Part shown: positions 34,227 through 44,579 of the stretch, in pieces
Position numbering within the stretch: position 1 is the first letter of the stretch
Layout of the letters: each line of letters opens with the position of its first letter
NCBI RefSeq assembly: GCF_036241575.1
Contig: NZ_CP108455.1
Span: forward strand, 4,591,501 to 4,655,500
Origin: Streptomyces sp. NBC_01267
GTDB taxonomy: Bacteria; Actinomycetota; Actinomycetes; Streptomycetales; Streptomycetaceae
Reading direction: 5' to 3'
Length of the DNA stretch: 64,000 nt
The notes under the pieces: generated by a model
The model's input: the letters and a program-made list of their open reading frames with translations, nothing else
What the model was told of the DNA's origin: nothing
The model's database searches: none
Made by a program: the position numbers and the translations under genes

Positions 34227-35807
34227 ATGTCCTTTCCTCTCCTGACGGCAACAGCCGCGCTCCCGGCGGTCGGTGCGGTCGTCACCGCCGCGGTCCCGGC
34301 CGCGCGGCGCACGGCGGCGAAGTGGCTGGCGCTGCTGTTCTCGCTCGGCACGCTCGTCCTGGGCGCCGTCCAGTTCGTACGGTTCGAGCCCGGCGGCGCG
34401 CGCTACCAGCTCACCGAATCGCACGCCTGGATCAAGGACTTCGGGGTGCGGTACGAACTGGGCGTGGACGGGATCGGTCTGGCGATGCTCGCCCTGACCG
34501 CCCTGCTCATCCCGTTCGTGATCCTGGCCGGCTGGCACGACGCCGACCCCCTGGAGACACACAGTTCGCGGTGGCGGCCCACCCAGGGCTTCTTCGCCCT
34601 GATCCTGGCCGTCGAAGCGATGGTGATCCTCTCCTTCGAGGCCACCGACGTCTTCCTCTTCTACATCCTCTTCGAAGCCATGCTCATCCCGATGTACTTC
34701 CTCATCGGCGGCTTCGGGGACCGGGCGCACGCCCAGGGCGACGAGGCGGCGGCGACCCAACGCTCGTACGCGGCGGTCAAGTTCCTCCTCTACAACCTGG
34801 TCGGCGGCCTGCTCATGCTGGCCGCGGTCATCGGCCTCTACGTGGTCGCGGGGAACTTCTCGCTCCAGGACATCGTCGCGGCACGGGCCAACGGCTCGCT
34901 GCACATGGCGACCAGCACCGAGCGCTGGCTCTTCCTCGGCTTCTTCTTCGCCTTCGCGGTGAAGGCGCCGCTGTGGCCGCTGCACACCTGGCTGCCCAAC
35001 GCCATGGGTGAGGCGACCGCCCCGGTCGCCGTGCTGATCACCGCCGTGGTCGACAAGGTCGGCACGTTCGCGATGCTGCGCTTCTGCCTCCAGCTCTTCC
35101 CCGAGGCGAGCAAGTGGGCCACTCCGGTGATCCTGGTGCTCGCGCTGATCAGCATCATCTACGGCGCGCTGCTCGCGGTCGGCCAGCGCGACATCAAGCG
35201 GCTGATCGCCTACGCGTCGGTCTCGCACTTCGGCTTCATCATCCTGGGCATCTTCGCGATGACCACCCAGGGCCAGTCGGGCGCGACGCTCTACATGGTC
35301 AACCACGGGATCTCCACGGCCGCCCTGATGCTGGTGGCCGGGTTCCTGATCTCGCGGCGCGGATCGCGGCTCATCGCCGACTACGGCGGGGTGCAGAAGG
35401 TGGCCCCGGTGCTCGCCGGGACCTTCCTGATCGGCGGTCTCGCGACGCTGTCGCTGCCCGGCCTGTCGCCGTTCGTCAGTGAATTCCTGGTCCTGGTGGG
35501 CACGTTCAGCGCCTACCCGGCCGCCGGGATCGTCGCGACCATCGGCATCGTGCTCGCCGCGCTCTACGTCCTCGTCCTCTACCAACGGACGATGACGGGC
35601 CCGGTCAAGGCCACCGTGCAGGGGATGGCGGACCTCAAGGTCCGTGAACTGGTCGTCGTACTGCCGCTGATCGCGCTGCTGGTCTTCCTCGGTGTCTATC
35701 CGAAGCCGCTGACGGAGATCGTCGACCCGGCCGTGAAGCACACGATGTCCGACGTTCAGAAGAAGGACCCCCGTCCTTCCCAGCCCGCAGTGGAGGCCGC
35801 GAAGTGA
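34227..35807 (+). CDS. nuoM: NADH-quinone oxidoreductase subunit M
   Basis: This 526-residue antiporter-like subunit has about 14 helices, with FYILFEAMLIPMYFLIGGFG (channel Glu), VKAPLWPLHTWLPNAMGEATAPVAVLIT and a further Lys in QRDIKRLIAYASVSHFGF. ATG 34227 lies 5 bp after the nuoL stop; the same frame is open far upstream, but that part is the shadow of nuoL. The ribosome-binding site (GGGCGG) is distant, so translation may depend on nuoL. Confidence 0.96.
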   Translation: MSFPLLTATAALPAVGAVVTAAVPAARRTAAKWLALLFSLGTLVLGAVQFVRFEPGGARYQLTESHAWIKDFGVRYELGVDGIGLAMLALTALLIPFVILAGWHDADPLETHSSRWRPTQGFFALILAVEAMVILSFEATDVFLFYILFEAMLIPMYFLIGGFGDRAHAQGDEAAATQRSYAAVKFLLYNLVGGLLMLAAVIGLYVVAGNFSLQDIVAARANGSLHMATSTERWLFLGFFFAFAVKAPLWPLHTWLPNAMGEATAPVAVLITAVVDKVGTFAMLRFCLQLFPEASKWATPVILVLALISIIYGALLAVGQRDIKRLIAYASVSHFGFIILGIFAMTTQGQSGATLYMVNHGISTAALMLVAGFLISRRGSRLIADYGGVQKVAPVLAGTFLIGGLATLSLPGLSPFVSEFLVLVGTFSAYPAAGIVATIGIVLAALYVLVLYQRTMTGPVKATVQGMADLKVRELVVVLPLIALLVFLGVYPKPLTEIVDPAVKHTMSDVQKKDPRPSQPAVEAAK

Positions 35808-37456
35808 GCGCAACAGCTGTCCACAGCCTGTGGACAATGGGGGCGGTCGGCCCCATCGGCAAGATTCCGGCTCCCCACATCGAGTACGCGCAGCTCTCAC
35901 CCGTGCTGATCATTCTCGGTGCCGCGATGCTGGGCGTCCTCGTCGAGGCCTTCGTGCCGCGCAGGGGCCGTTACTACGCCCAGGTGTTCCTCACGGTCGT
36001 GGCCATCGCCGCCTCCTTCGCGGCGGTCGTCGCGCTGGCGGCCGGTGGATACGGCTCGACCAAGGCGCACATCGCGGCCATGGGCGCGGTCGCGGTCGAC
36101 GGGCCCGCGCTGTTCCTCCAGGGCACCATCCTGCTGGCCGCGCTGGTCGCGGTCTTCACCTTCGCCGAGCGCAGGCTCGACCCCGAGGTGCACGGCAACC
36201 GCGTCGACTCGTTCGCCGCCCAGGCCGCGTCCGTACCGGGCAGCGAGAGCGAACAGGAGGCGGTCAAGGCCGGGTTCACCACCACCGAGATCTTCCCGCT
36301 CGCGCTCTTCGCGGTCGGCGGCATGCTGGTCTTCCCGGCGGCCAACGACCTGCTGACGCTCTTCGTGGCGCTGGAGGTCTTCTCGCTCCCGCTCTACCTC
36401 ATGTGCGCCCTCGCCCGCCGCAAGCGGCTGATGTCGCAGGAGGCCGCGGTGAAGTACTTCCTGCTCGGGGCCTTCTCGTCCGCCTTCCTGCTCTTCGGGA
36501 TCGCGCTGCTCTACGGGTACGCGGGCTCCGTCTCGTACGCCCGCATCGCCGCGGTCGTCGACGGCACCGTGCAGAACGTCGACCCGGCGCTCGCCGACAC
36601 CATGGGCAACGACGCGCTGCTGCTCATCGGCGGCGCGATGATCCTGATGGGGCTGCTCTTCAAGGTCGGTGCCGTGCCGTTCCACATGTGGACCCCGGAC
36701 GTCTACCAGGGCGCCCCGACCCCGGTCACCGGCTTCATGGCGGCGGCCACCAAGGTCGCCGCGTTCGGCGCGCTGCTGCGGCTGCTGTACGTGGTGCTGC
36801 CGGGCATGCGCTGGGACTGGCGGCCGGTCATGTGGGCCGTCGCGATCATCACCATGCTGGGCGGTGCGATCGTCGCGATCACCCAGACCGACATCAAGCG
36901 GATGCTGGCGTACTCGTCGATCGCGCACGCCGGGTTCCTCCTGGCCGGTGTCATCGCGACCACGCCCGAGGGCATCAGCTCCGTCCTCTTCTACCTGGTG
37001 ACGTACTCCTTCGTGACGATCGGCGCGTTCGCCGTGGTCACGCTGGTGCGGGACGCGGGCGGCGAGGCGACGCACCTGTCCAAGTGGGCCGGGCTCGGGC
37101 GCCGTTCACCCCTGGTGGCGGCGGTCTTCGCGGTCTTCCTGCTCGCTTTCGCGGGCATCCCGCTCACCAGCGGGTTCAGCGGGAAGTTCGCGGTGTTCAA
37201 GGCGGCGGCGGACGGCGGGGCCGGCGGCCTGGTCGTGGTCGGTGTGATCTCCTCGGCCATCGCCGCGTTCTTCTACATCCGGGTCATCGTGCTGATGTTC
37301 TTCAGCGAGCCGAAGGCCGACGGCCCGACGGTCGCCGTCCCGTCGGCACTGACGACGACGACCATCGCGGTGGGCGTCGCGGTCACGCTGGTGCTGGGCC
37401 TCGCGCCGCAGTACTTCCTGGACCTGGCGAGCCAGGCGGGAGTCTTCGTCCGGTAG
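35804..37456 (+). CDS. nuoN: NADH-quinone oxidoreductase subunit N
   Basis: This 550-residue antiporter-like subunit is the last gene of the operon. Signatures include [20 protein letters not shown] (channel Glu), [34 protein letters not shown] and [20 protein letters not shown]. About 14 helices are expected. GTG 35804 overlaps the nuoM stop by 4 bp. A strong hairpin follows 70 bp downstream. Confidence 0.97.
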   Translation: MSATAVHSLWTMGAVGPIGKIPAPHIEYAQLSPVLIILGAAMLGVLVEAFVPRRGRYYAQVFLTVVAIAASFAAVVALAAGGYGSTKAHIAAMGAVAVDGPALFLQGTILLAALVAVFTFAERRLDPEVHGNRVDSFAAQAASVPGSESEQEAVKAGFTTTEIFPLALFAVGGMLVFPAANDLLTLFVALEVFSLPLYLMCALARRKRLMSQEAAVKYFLLGAFSSAFLLFGIALLYGYAGSVSYARIAAVVDGTVQNVDPALADTMGNDALLLIGGAMILMGLLFKVGAVPFHMWTPDVYQGAPTPVTGFMAAATKVAAFGALLRLLYVVLPGMRWDWRPVMWAVAIITMLGGAIVAITQTDIKRMLAYSSIAHAGFLLAGVIATTPEGISSVLFYLVTYSFVTIGAFAVVTLVRDAGGEATHLSKWAGLGRRSPLVAAVFAVFLLAFAGIPLTSGFSGKFAVFKAAADGGAGGLVVVGVISSAIAAFFYIRVIVLMFFSEPKADGPTVAVPSALTTTTIAVGVAVTLVLGLAPQYFLDLASQAGVFVR

Positions 37457-37484
37457 GCGCCTCGCCAGGGGCCCCTGCCCTGCG

Positions 37485-37520
37485 CAGCGCCGACGTGTAC
37501 GACAGCGCCGACGTGTACGA
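37485..37520. repeat. Perfect 18-bp tandem duplication after nuoN
   Basis: CAGCGCCGACGTGTACGA occurs twice head to tail at 37485-37502 and 37503-37520, immediately before the operon terminator. Probably recent slippage. Confidence 0.9.
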
Positions 37521-37524
37521 CCGC

Positions 37525-37567
37525 CGAACGCCGGGCGGGCCGGAGGTATCGGCCCGCCCGGCGTTCG
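37525..37567 (+). terminator. nuo operon terminator
   Basis: A perfect 17-bp inverted repeat (CGAACGCCGGGCGGGCC at 37525-37541 and its complement at 37551-37567) with a 9-base loop lies 69 bp after the nuoN stop. It is among the strongest stems in the window and lacks a U tract, as common in Streptomyces. Confidence 0.85.
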
Positions 37568-37754
37568 CCGTTTCCGTTCCCGGCCGCCCGCAGAACGGCG
37601 GACATGGTCGCTGACCTGGTATTTCCCGTGCGGCCCGGCCGCCCCGGCCCCGTCCCGGAGTACCGGTGTGTCCGGGGATGTCAGTGCGGGACCCTATCGT
37701 GGCTGGAGTGACCGGCAGTACGGACGAGGGACAAGTGCGACGGGGGACCGAGCG

Positions 37755-39743
37755 ATGAACGGGAGCGGCGAGGCAGTGGCGGAGCGCGAACAGAGCGAGG
37801 CGCTCAGCACACTGCACCGGGTCTTCGGCTACGACGCCTTCCGCGGCGAGCAGGAAGAGATCATCGAGCAGGTGGTCAACGGCGGGGACGCCGTGGTGCT
37901 GATGCCCACCGGCGGCGGAAAGTCCCTCTGCTACCAGATCCCCGCGCTGGTCAGACCCGGTACGGGTGTGGTGATCTCGCCGCTGATCGCGCTGATGCAG
38001 GACCAGGTGGACGCGCTGCGCGCCCTCGGTGTGCGCGCCGGGTTCATGAACTCCACGCAGGACTTCGACGAGCGGCGCACGGTGGAGGCCGAGCTGCTCG
38101 CCGGGGAGCTGGACCTGCTGTACCTGGCGCCCGAGCGGCTGCGCGTGGAGTCCACGCTGGGGCTGCTGAGCCGCGCGAAGATCTCCGTGTTCGCGGTCGA
38201 CGAGGCGCACTGCGTGGCCTCCTGGGGACATGACTTCCGGCCGGACTACCTGGCCCTCTCGCTGCTCGGCGAGCGCTGGCCCGAGGTACCGCGGATCGCC
38301 CTGACCGCGACCGCCACCCGGGCCACGCACCAGGAGATCACCCAGCGGCTCGGGATGTCCGGCGCACGGCACTTCGTGGCGGGCTTCGACCGGCCCAACA
38401 TCCAGTACCGGATCGTCCCGAAGAACGACCCCAAGAAGCAGCTGCTCGCCTTCCTGAAGGAGGAGCACGCCGGGGACGCGGGCATCGTCTACTGCCTCTC
38501 CCGCGCCTCCGTGGACCGGACCGCCGAGTACCTGTGCAAGAACGGCATCGAGGCGGTGCCGTACCACGCGGGCCTGGACGCGGGCACCCGCGCCGTCCAC
38601 CAGTCGCGGTTCCTGCGCGAGGAGGGCCTGGTGGTCGTGGCGACCATCGCCTTCGGGATGGGGATCGACAAGCCGGACGTCCGGTTCGTGGCCCACCTGG
38701 ACCTGCCCAAGTCGGTGGAGGGGTACTACCAGGAGACCGGCCGCGCGGGACGGGACGGGATGCCGTCCACGGCGTGGATGACGTACGGCCTCCAGGACGT
38801 GGTCCAGCAGCGGAAGATGATCCAGACCGGCGAGGGCGACGAGACGTTCCGCCGCCGGGCCGCCGCGCACCTCGACGCGATGCTGGCGCTCTGCGAGACC
38901 GCCGGATGCCGTCGGGTCCAGCTGCTCCAGTACTTCGGCCAGGAGGCCGTGACACCGGCCTGCGGCAACTGCGACACCTGCCTCAGCCCGCCCGAGACCT
39001 GGGACGGGACGGTGGCCGCGCAGAAGGTGCTGTCCACGGTGGTGCGGCTGGACCGGGAGCGCCGGCAGAAGTTCGGGGCGGGTCAGATCGTCGACATCCT
39101 GCTGGGCCGGAAGACCGCCAAGGTCATCCAGTTCGACCACGACCAGCTGTCGGTCTTCGGCATCGGCGAGGACCTGTCGGAGGGCCAGTGGCGGGGCGTG
39201 GTGCGGCAGTTGCTGGCGCAGGGGCTGCTCGCCGTCGAGGGGGAGTACGGCACGCTGGTGCTGACCGGCACCAGCGGTTCGGTGCTGGCGCGGGAGGCCG
39301 AGGTCCGGCTGCGCAAGGAGCCCGAGAAGGCCGTGGTGCCCAGGCCCGCGAAGGGTGAGAAGAAGGCCAGAGCCGCCGCGGCGGTCGCCGATCTGTCGGC
39401 GGAGGCGGTGCCGGTCTTCGAGGCGCTGCGGGCATGGCGGGCGCAGCAGGCCAAGGAGCAGGGCGTTCCGGCGTATGTGATCTTCCACGACGCGACCCTG
39501 CGGGAGATCGCCACGGTGCGGCCGTCCTCGCTCGGGGAACTCGGCGGGATCGGCGGTCTGGGCGAGAAGAAGCTGGCGACGTACGGGGAGGGCGTGCTGG
39601 GGGTGCTGGCGGGCGGTTCCCCGGACGCGCCCGAGAAGCCGGATGCCCCGAAGGAACCGGACGCACAGGACGTCCCGGAGGAGTGGGACGCATCCGAGGA
39701 GCCGCCCGCGCCCGAGGAGTCGTACGCGCCCGAGGATTTCTGA
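37755..39743 (+). CDS. recQ: ATP-dependent DNA helicase RecQ
   Basis: This 662-residue 3'-5' helicase has superfamily 2 motifs in order: [13 protein letters not shown] (Walker A), [26 protein letters not shown] and [13 protein letters not shown] zinc-binding RQC subdomain follows (CETAGCRR...CGNCDTC), then a winged helix, and an HRDC domain at about residues 560-630. The C-terminus is a 40-residue Pro/Glu/Asp tail with repeated PEE/PDAP units. ATG 37755 was chosen by alignment; GGGGGACC upstream is weak and the open frame extends to 37668. RecQ unwinds recombination intermediates and stalled forks. Confidence 0.92.
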   Translation: MNGSGEAVAEREQSEALSTLHRVFGYDAFRGEQEEIIEQVVNGGDAVVLMPTGGGKSLCYQIPALVRPGTGVVISPLIALMQDQVDALRALGVRAGFMNSTQDFDERRTVEAELLAGELDLLYLAPERLRVESTLGLLSRAKISVFAVDEAHCVASWGHDFRPDYLALSLLGERWPEVPRIALTATATRATHQEITQRLGMSGARHFVAGFDRPNIQYRIVPKNDPKKQLLAFLKEEHAGDAGIVYCLSRASVDRTAEYLCKNGIEAVPYHAGLDAGTRAVHQSRFLREEGLVVVATIAFGMGIDKPDVRFVAHLDLPKSVEGYYQETGRAGRDGMPSTAWMTYGLQDVVQQRKMIQTGEGDETFRRRAAAHLDAMLALCETAGCRRVQLLQYFGQEAVTPACGNCDTCLSPPETWDGTVAAQKVLSTVVRLDRERRQKFGAGQIVDILLGRKTAKVIQFDHDQLSVFGIGEDLSEGQWRGVVRQLLAQGLLAVEGEYGTLVLTGTSGSVLAREAEVRLRKEPEKAVVPRPAKGEKKARAAAAVADLSAEAVPVFEALRAWRAQQAKEQGVPAYVIFHDATLREIATVRPSSLGELGGIGGLGEKKLATYGEGVLGVLAGGSPDAPEKPDAPKEPDAQDVPEEWDASEEPPAPEESYAPEDF

Positions 39744-39820
39744 ACCGTGAGGGTCCCGAGGGTCCTGAGGTCCTGAGGGGTCCCCGAGGGGGAGGGCGCA
39801 CGCGCGGGCGGTTCACGCGG

Positions 39821-39911
39821 GGCTCCGCCCCCCTCGGGGCCGCCCCGCGTGACCCCGGGCCCGGCTCCGCGCCGGTCGGGCTCCGCCCCTCGGGGCTGCC
39901 CCGCGTGGACC
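39821..39911. repeat. GC-rich direct repeat between recQ and GPP34 gene
   Basis: A unit reading GGCTCCGCCCC...CTCGGGGC(C/T)GCCCCGCGTG occurs at 39821-39854 and again at 39878-39911, the second running up to the stop of the convergent GPP34 gene. It resembles dispersed GC-rich intergenic elements of Streptomyces. Confidence 0.6.
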
Positions 39912-40553
39912 TCAGGCCCCGCTCCGCCGTGACCTGTCGCGCTGGACGTTGCGCCGTACCGCGTTCGCCGGCCACTCGCTGCGGATCAGCCCCCGCATCG
40001 CCGCCCGGGACCGCCACCCCTCCTGCGCCGTCACCTGCGCCAGGCCGGTCGCCGCGACCAGCGCGGCCAGGGCGCGGCTGCGGTGGTCGGGGAAGTCCGC
40101 CGTCTCCGCCGCCGCGAAGTGCGCGCGGGCCTGCGCCGACCAGTTGTGCGGGCCCGCGGGATGGCGGTGGTAAGGAAGTAGACCGGCGAAGCGGCGGGTC
40201 TCCCTGAGCAGGACGCCCTGCTCCACCAGGCGGTCCAGGTACAGCCCCTCGATCTGGCTGCCGTTCCGGTGGATCCAGCTGCGGGCGGAGGCCGTTCCGG
40301 CGAACGTTCCCTTGCCCGGTTCCGGGAGCAGCGCCAGGACCTGGGCGAGGACCGGGTCGCCCGGCACCAGCGGGTTGACCACCAGCACCTTGCCCAGGGA
40401 CTCGGAGATCTGGCCCTGGAGCTCCAGTTCCGCCAGAGCCGCGCCGGCCATCCCGTACTCCAGGTAGCGGCCCCGGCAGAACGTCTTGCCCCGCGCGGGG
40501 TCCAGCGCGAGCAGCAGCAGCTCTTCGGGAAGGGTCGGCTCGGCCCGGCTCAT
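39912..40553 (-). CDS. GPP34 (GOLPH3-like) family protein
   Basis: This 213-residue helical protein is of the Golgi-phosphoprotein-3-like family: PTLPEELLLLALDPARGKTF, YGMAGAALAELELQGQI, VVNPLVPGDPVLAQVLALL and a C-terminal Ala-rich helix bundle. Eukaryotic members bind phosphoinositides; the many streptomycete paralogues have no settled role, though several are linked to membrane or secondary-metabolism loci. Its ATG overlaps the stop of fumarylacetoacetase (ATGA), so it is read from the same message. Confidence 0.85.
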   Translation of the reverse strand: MSRAEPTLPEELLLLALDPARGKTFCRGRYLEYGMAGAALAELELQGQISESLGKVLVVNPLVPGDPVLAQVLALLPEPGKGTFAGTASARSWIHRNGSQIEGLYLDRLVEQGVLLRETRRFAGLLPYHRHPAGPHNWSAQARAHFAAAETADFPDHRSRALAALVAATGLAQVTAQEGWRSRAAMRGLIRSEWPANAVRRNVQRDRSRRSGA

Positions 40554-41776
40554 GGCGTGGGTACGATCCTTCCGGTCACCTCGCCGAGACCCACCCTGGT
40601 CCCGTCCGGGCCCGGCGCCCAGGCGGTCATGGTGACCTCGTCGCCGTCCTCCAGGAACGTCCGCTTGCCGTGCGGGAGTTCGAGGGGCCGGGTGCCGTTC
40701 CAGGTGATCTCCAGGAGTGAGCCGCACTGGTCCGGCGACGTGCCACTGACCGTGCCCGACCCGAACAGGTCCCCGGTACGGAGCGAGGCGCCGTTCACCG
40801 TCATGTGGGCCAGCATCTGCGCGGCCGTCCAGTACATCCCGGAGAACGGCGGCTCGGAGATCAGCTGCCCGTTGACCGCCACCGAGAGGTGCAGGTCGAA
40901 GCCGCCCGGCTCCTCGGCCGAGGCGTCGTCGAGGTAGGGCAGCAGGGGCAGTTCACGCTCCGGCGGGGCGGTCCGTGCCGCGTCCAGCGCCTCCAGCGGG
41001 GTCACCCAGGCCGACACCGAGGTGGCGAAGGACTTGCCGAGGAAGGGGCCCAGCGGGACGTACTCCCAGGCCTGGATGTCGCGTGCGGACCAGTCGTTGA
41101 GGAGCTGGAGCCCGAAGACGTGCTCACGGAAGTCGGCCAGCGGGACCGGGCCGCCCTGTCCGGACGGCACGCCGACGACGAAGCCGACCTCCGCCTCGAT
41201 GTCGAGCTTGACCGAGGGGCCGAAGACCGGCGCCGGGTCCGAGGGCGCCTTGCGCTGGCCCGACGGGCGTACGACATCGGTGCCCGACACGACGACCGTG
41301 CCCGCGCGGCCGTGGTAACCGATGGGCAGGTGCTTCCAGTTGGGGGTCAGCGCCACCGAGTCCGGGCGGAAGATCCGGCCGACGTTCGTCGCGTGGTTCT
41401 CGCTCGCGTAGAAGTCGACGTAGTCGGCGACCTCGTACGGCAGGTGGAGCGTGACGGCGGACAGCGGATACAGCAGCGGCTCGATGTCCGCGCGGTGCGC
41501 CGGGACGGTGACCCAGGCGGTCAGCGCCCGCCGTACGTCGCGCCACGCGGTACGCCCCGCCGCGAGCAGCGGGTTCAGCGTGGGGTGCGCCAGCAGCTTG
41601 CTGTAAGGCGAGCCCAGCGCGAACGCCGCGGCTCCGGCATCCAGCACATGACCGCCTATGCGCACACCCACCCGGCGCCGGTCGGGTTCCGCGGGGGTGG
41701 AGAAGACACCGTACGGAAGGTTGTGCGGGCCGAAGGGATCGCCTTCGGACAGGTCGAGCGGGCTCTGCTCAGGCAT
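40550..41776 (-). CDS. fahA: Fumarylacetoacetase
   Basis: This 408-residue enzyme hydrolyses fumarylacetoacetate to fumarate and acetoacetate, the last step of tyrosine catabolism by the homogentisate route. The N-terminal SH3-like domain (residues 15-110) is followed by the metal-binding core: DYVDFYASENHATNVG, KLDIEAEVGFVVG (Glu metal ligands), LLNDWSARDIQAWEYVPLGPFLGKSF and the late TGDLFGSGTVSG. All catalytic blocks are present. GAGGCAG precedes ATG 41776. Homogentisate dioxygenase is not in this window. Confidence 0.95.
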   Translation of the reverse strand: MPEQSPLDLSEGDPFGPHNLPYGVFSTPAEPDRRRVGVRIGGHVLDAGAAAFALGSPYSKLLAHPTLNPLLAAGRTAWRDVRRALTAWVTVPAHRADIEPLLYPLSAVTLHLPYEVADYVDFYASENHATNVGRIFRPDSVALTPNWKHLPIGYHGRAGTVVVSGTDVVRPSGQRKAPSDPAPVFGPSVKLDIEAEVGFVVGVPSGQGGPVPLADFREHVFGLQLLNDWSARDIQAWEYVPLGPFLGKSFATSVSAWVTPLEALDAARTAPPERELPLLPYLDDASAEEPGGFDLHLSVAVNGQLISEPPFSGMYWTAAQMLAHMTVNGASLRTGDLFGSGTVSGTSPDQCGSLLEITWNGTRPLELPHGKRTFLEDGDEVTMTAWAPGPDGTRVGLGEVTGRIVPTP

Positions 41777-41873
41777 GGGGTGCTGCCTCGCTTTCGGGTC
41801 TCTGGGACACGCCTACGTTACGGCGGCAACCGTCACGGCGTCAGCTGTCACCGGACGGACGGGCCGGGCGCAT

Positions 41874-41917
41874 GTTCCAGGTGAACCTTCCGGCCGAACG
41901 TTCCGGGTGAATGTGTT
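41874..41917. repeat. Degenerate TTCCGG(G/C)(T/C)GAA repeats
   Basis: Units TTCCAGGTGAA, TTCCGGCCGAA, TTCCGGGTGAA and TTCCGGCCGGA follow each other at about 13-15 bp spacing in the gap between divergent fahA and a GNAT gene. Some are near-palindromic. Regulatory use is possible but unproven. Confidence 0.4.
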
Positions 41918-41992
41918 CCGGCCGGATGCTCCCGGCGGGTGCTCCGGATGAACGCTCCGGGCGGGTGCGCCCGCCGTGCGAGGATCCCGCGC

Positions 41993-42433
41993 ATGAGCGT
42001 AGAGATCGAAGCCGTGCACGAGGTGACCGACGAACTGGTGCGGGCGTTCACCCGCCTCCTTCCGCAACTGTCGTCCACGGCCCGGCCGCTGGACCGCGAG
42101 GCGCTGGCGGCACTGGCCTCCGTCGACACCCAGACGCTGCTGGTCGCGCGGGTCGACGGCGAGGTAGCCGGAACGCTGACCCTGGTGGTGTCCCCGCTGC
42201 CGTCCGGTCGGCGGGCCCATGTGGAGGACGTGGTGGTCGACACCGCCGCTCGCGGCCACGGAGTCGGCAGGGCGCTGATCGAGCACGCGCTCGGCGTGGC
42301 CGAGGCCGCCGGGGCGCGCACGGTCGACCTCACGTCGCGGCCCTCCAGGGAAGCGGCGAACCGGCTGTACGAACGGGTGGGGTTCCGGCGGCGGGAGTCG
42401 AACGTCTACCGGTACGCGTTCGAGCCGGTGTGA
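41993..42433 (+). CDS. GNAT family N-acetyltransferase
   Basis: This 146-residue acetyltransferase has the complete motif A: AHVEDVVVDTAARGHGVGRALIEHALGVAEAAGA (acetyl-CoA loop RGHGVG), followed by VDLTSRPSREAANRLYERVGFRRRESNVYRY. ATG 41993 follows GAGGA; the longer frame to 41939 adds unlikely sequence. The substrate is unknown. It is convergent with the peptidase operon. Confidence 0.88.
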   Translation: MSVEIEAVHEVTDELVRAFTRLLPQLSSTARPLDREALAALASVDTQTLLVARVDGEVAGTLTLVVSPLPSGRRAHVEDVVVDTAARGHGVGRALIEHALGVAEAAGARTVDLTSRPSREAANRLYERVGFRRRESNVYRYAFEPV

Positions 42434-42453
42434 CACGCAGGGGGCAGGTGCCG

Positions 42454-42535
42454 CGCGGCGGGGCGACAGGCGCTCCGTCAGGAAGCAGCGGGGCAACGGG
42501 CGCTCCGTCAGGAAGCAGCGGGGCAACGGGCGCCC
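42454..42535. repeat. 30-bp tandem repeat, about 2.7 copies
   Basis: The 30-bp unit at 42481-42510 (starting GGAAGCAGCGGGGCAACGGG, ending CGCTCCGTCA) is repeated at 42511-42535 and more loosely at 42454-42480. It fills the gap between the GNAT stop (42433) and the convergent hydrolase stop (42573). Confidence 0.8.
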
Positions 42536-42572
42536 CCGGGAAGGGGACGGCCGCGCCCCGCCGCACCTGGTC

Positions 42573-44567
42573 CTACCCCGCCGTCCGCGGGATCCGCCGC
42601 TCCCACGACCGCTGGAACACGACCTCGTCCCCGTCCTCGCAGATCACCTCGTTCGACGTGATGAAGACCGCCGCGTCGCAGGTGATCTCGGAGCGCGTCC
42701 TGACCCGTACGTCCCAGCCCGTCTCCGGGCGGTGCAGGCGGATCGACCAGTCCGAGCGGGTGTGCGCGGACAGCGGGTCCGACTCGTTGATCGTGTACGT
42801 CTCCAGCGCGTCCTCGCTGAACTCCAGCCCGTCCGGGTAGATCCGGGTGCCGCCGTAGCGCGGGTCGACCTCCAGCCGCCAGGTCCCCTTCGCCACGTCG
42901 CGTACGACCAGCCGCTCGGGGCGCTCCTCCTGGTCTTCCGGGTAGACCACCGCGAGCGCTTCCGACTGCTCGGGCTCCTCGAAGGTGATGTGGTCCTCGG
43001 TGTGCGCGCGGACCGGCAGTTCCATCGTCGAGGCCGCCGGGTCCAGGGTCCAGCCGTGCGCCGAGTCCGGCTGGGGCCAGATCCACGGCCAGTACGCGGA
43101 GGAGACCGACAGCCGGATGCGGTGGCCGGGCGGGAAGGTGTGCCCCACGCCGTTGAGTTCGAAGGTGACCGTCTCGGTGGTGCCCGGCTCCCAGATGTCC
43201 GCGCGGTCCCGGCCGTGCCGGGCCGAGAAGTTGAGCGCCCCCCGGGTGACCAGGGTGGAGGAGCCGTCCGGTGCCACGTCGCAGAGCCGGGCGATCACCT
43301 GGCCGGTGCGGACCTCGGAGCGTACCGAGAGATGGACCTTCGCCCGGCCCAGGATCTCGATCGGCGCCTGGCGGACCGGGAATTCGAAGCAGACGGACTT
43401 CGCGTCCTCGTCCCGCTGGTCCGGCGGCAGGTCGGCGTCGTTGCCGAAGGGGAAGAAGCGCCCCGCGTCCAGGCCGGTCTGCTGCGGGGACCTCACCACC
43501 ATCGGGTCGCCCTGGAGCGCGTACGAGACCGGGGTGACGTGCGGCGAGGGCCAGGCCGTGTCGGCGACCCAGCGGCCGGGCAGCTCCGGGTACACCGTCG
43601 CGGGCGGGTGCGACTCGCTGATCCAGGAGCGGAGCAGCGGCTCCTCCATGACACCGGTGTCCTCGCCCTTGAGGTGGTGGTCCCACCAGCGCAACGTCTC
43701 CTGGAGGAAGCCGATGGCCGGGCCCGGCGGCAGCCCGCGGTCCGGGTACTGGTGCGACCACGGGCCGATCAGCCCCCGGACCCGCGACGGGTCCAGATGC
43801 TCGACCAGCCGCAGGACGGTGTCCCGGTACGGGTCGTGCCAGCCGCCGACCGCGAGCACCGCCGCGTCGATGGCCGTGTAGTCCTCGCAGACGCTGCCGT
43901 GCCTCCAGTAGGCGTCGCGGGTCTGATGGGCGAGCCAGGTGTGGATGAAGGGGTCCACGGCCTCCAGCCGGCGCAGCCACATGTCCCGCCACACGGAGCC
44001 GACCTGTGCCGGGTCCGGCGGCCGGCACACGAAGGCGAGCATCGTCGCCGCCCAGGCGTGCATGTCCACGGCGAGCACCGAACCGCTCATGTAGTGGACG
44101 TCGTTGTCGTAGCGGTCGTCGGCCGAGCAGACCGTCACGATCGCCTTGAGCGGTTCGGGTGCGAGGGCCGCGATCTGGAGCGAGTTGAAGCCGCCCCAGG
44201 AGATGCCGAACATGCCGACCTTGCCGGTGCACCACGGCTGCTCGGCGAGCCAGTTCACGACGGCGACCCCGTCGGCCAGCTCCTGCGCGTCGTACTCGTC
44301 GCCGGGCATGCCGGTGGAGTTGCCGTGGCCGCGCACGTCCACCCGTACGGAGGCGTAACCGTGGCCCGCGTACCAGGGGTGCCGCTGCCAGTCCCGTGGC
44401 GCGGTCCAGTCGTTGAGCCGGTAGGGGAGGTATTCGAGCAGTGCCGGGACCGGCTCCTCACTGATCGGGCGCCAGATCCTGGCGTACAGCTGGGTGCCGT
44501 CCGGGAGGGGGATCCAGACGTCCTCGCGGCGGGTCTCGTACGGGAAGTCGGTGCGGATTCGAGCCAC
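42573..44567 (-). CDS. CocE/NonD family hydrolase (X-Pro dipeptidyl-peptidase-like)
   Basis: This 664-residue serine hydrolase has an N-terminal alpha/beta domain with the nucleophile elbow GISWGGFNS (Ser about residue 124), an inserted helical cap, the catalytic Asp/His region GGWHDPYRDT and GPWSHQYPD, and a C-terminal jelly-roll domain. No signal peptide is seen, so it is probably cytoplasmic. It resembles X-Pro dipeptidyl aminopeptidases and cocaine esterase-type enzymes. GTG 44567 follows AGGAG. It lies 12 bp after a proton-coupled oligopeptide transporter, which supports peptide processing after uptake. Confidence 0.88.
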   Translation of the reverse strand: MARIRTDFPYETRREDVWIPLPDGTQLYARIWRPISEEPVPALLEYLPYRLNDWTAPRDWQRHPWYAGHGYASVRVDVRGHGNSTGMPGDEYDAQELADGVAVVNWLAEQPWCTGKVGMFGISWGGFNSLQIAALAPEPLKAIVTVCSADDRYDNDVHYMSGSVLAVDMHAWAATMLAFVCRPPDPAQVGSVWRDMWLRRLEAVDPFIHTWLAHQTRDAYWRHGSVCEDYTAIDAAVLAVGGWHDPYRDTVLRLVEHLDPSRVRGLIGPWSHQYPDRGLPPGPAIGFLQETLRWWDHHLKGEDTGVMEEPLLRSWISESHPPATVYPELPGRWVADTAWPSPHVTPVSYALQGDPMVVRSPQQTGLDAGRFFPFGNDADLPPDQRDEDAKSVCFEFPVRQAPIEILGRAKVHLSVRSEVRTGQVIARLCDVAPDGSSTLVTRGALNFSARHGRDRADIWEPGTTETVTFELNGVGHTFPPGHRIRLSVSSAYWPWIWPQPDSAHGWTLDPAASTMELPVRAHTEDHITFEEPEQSEALAVVYPEDQEERPERLVVRDVAKGTWRLEVDPRYGGTRIYPDGLEFSEDALETYTINESDPLSAHTRSDWSIRLHRPETGWDVRVRTRSEITCDAAVFITSNEVICEDGDEVVFQRSWERRIPRTAG

Positions 44568-44579
44568 GGCAGGCGCTCC

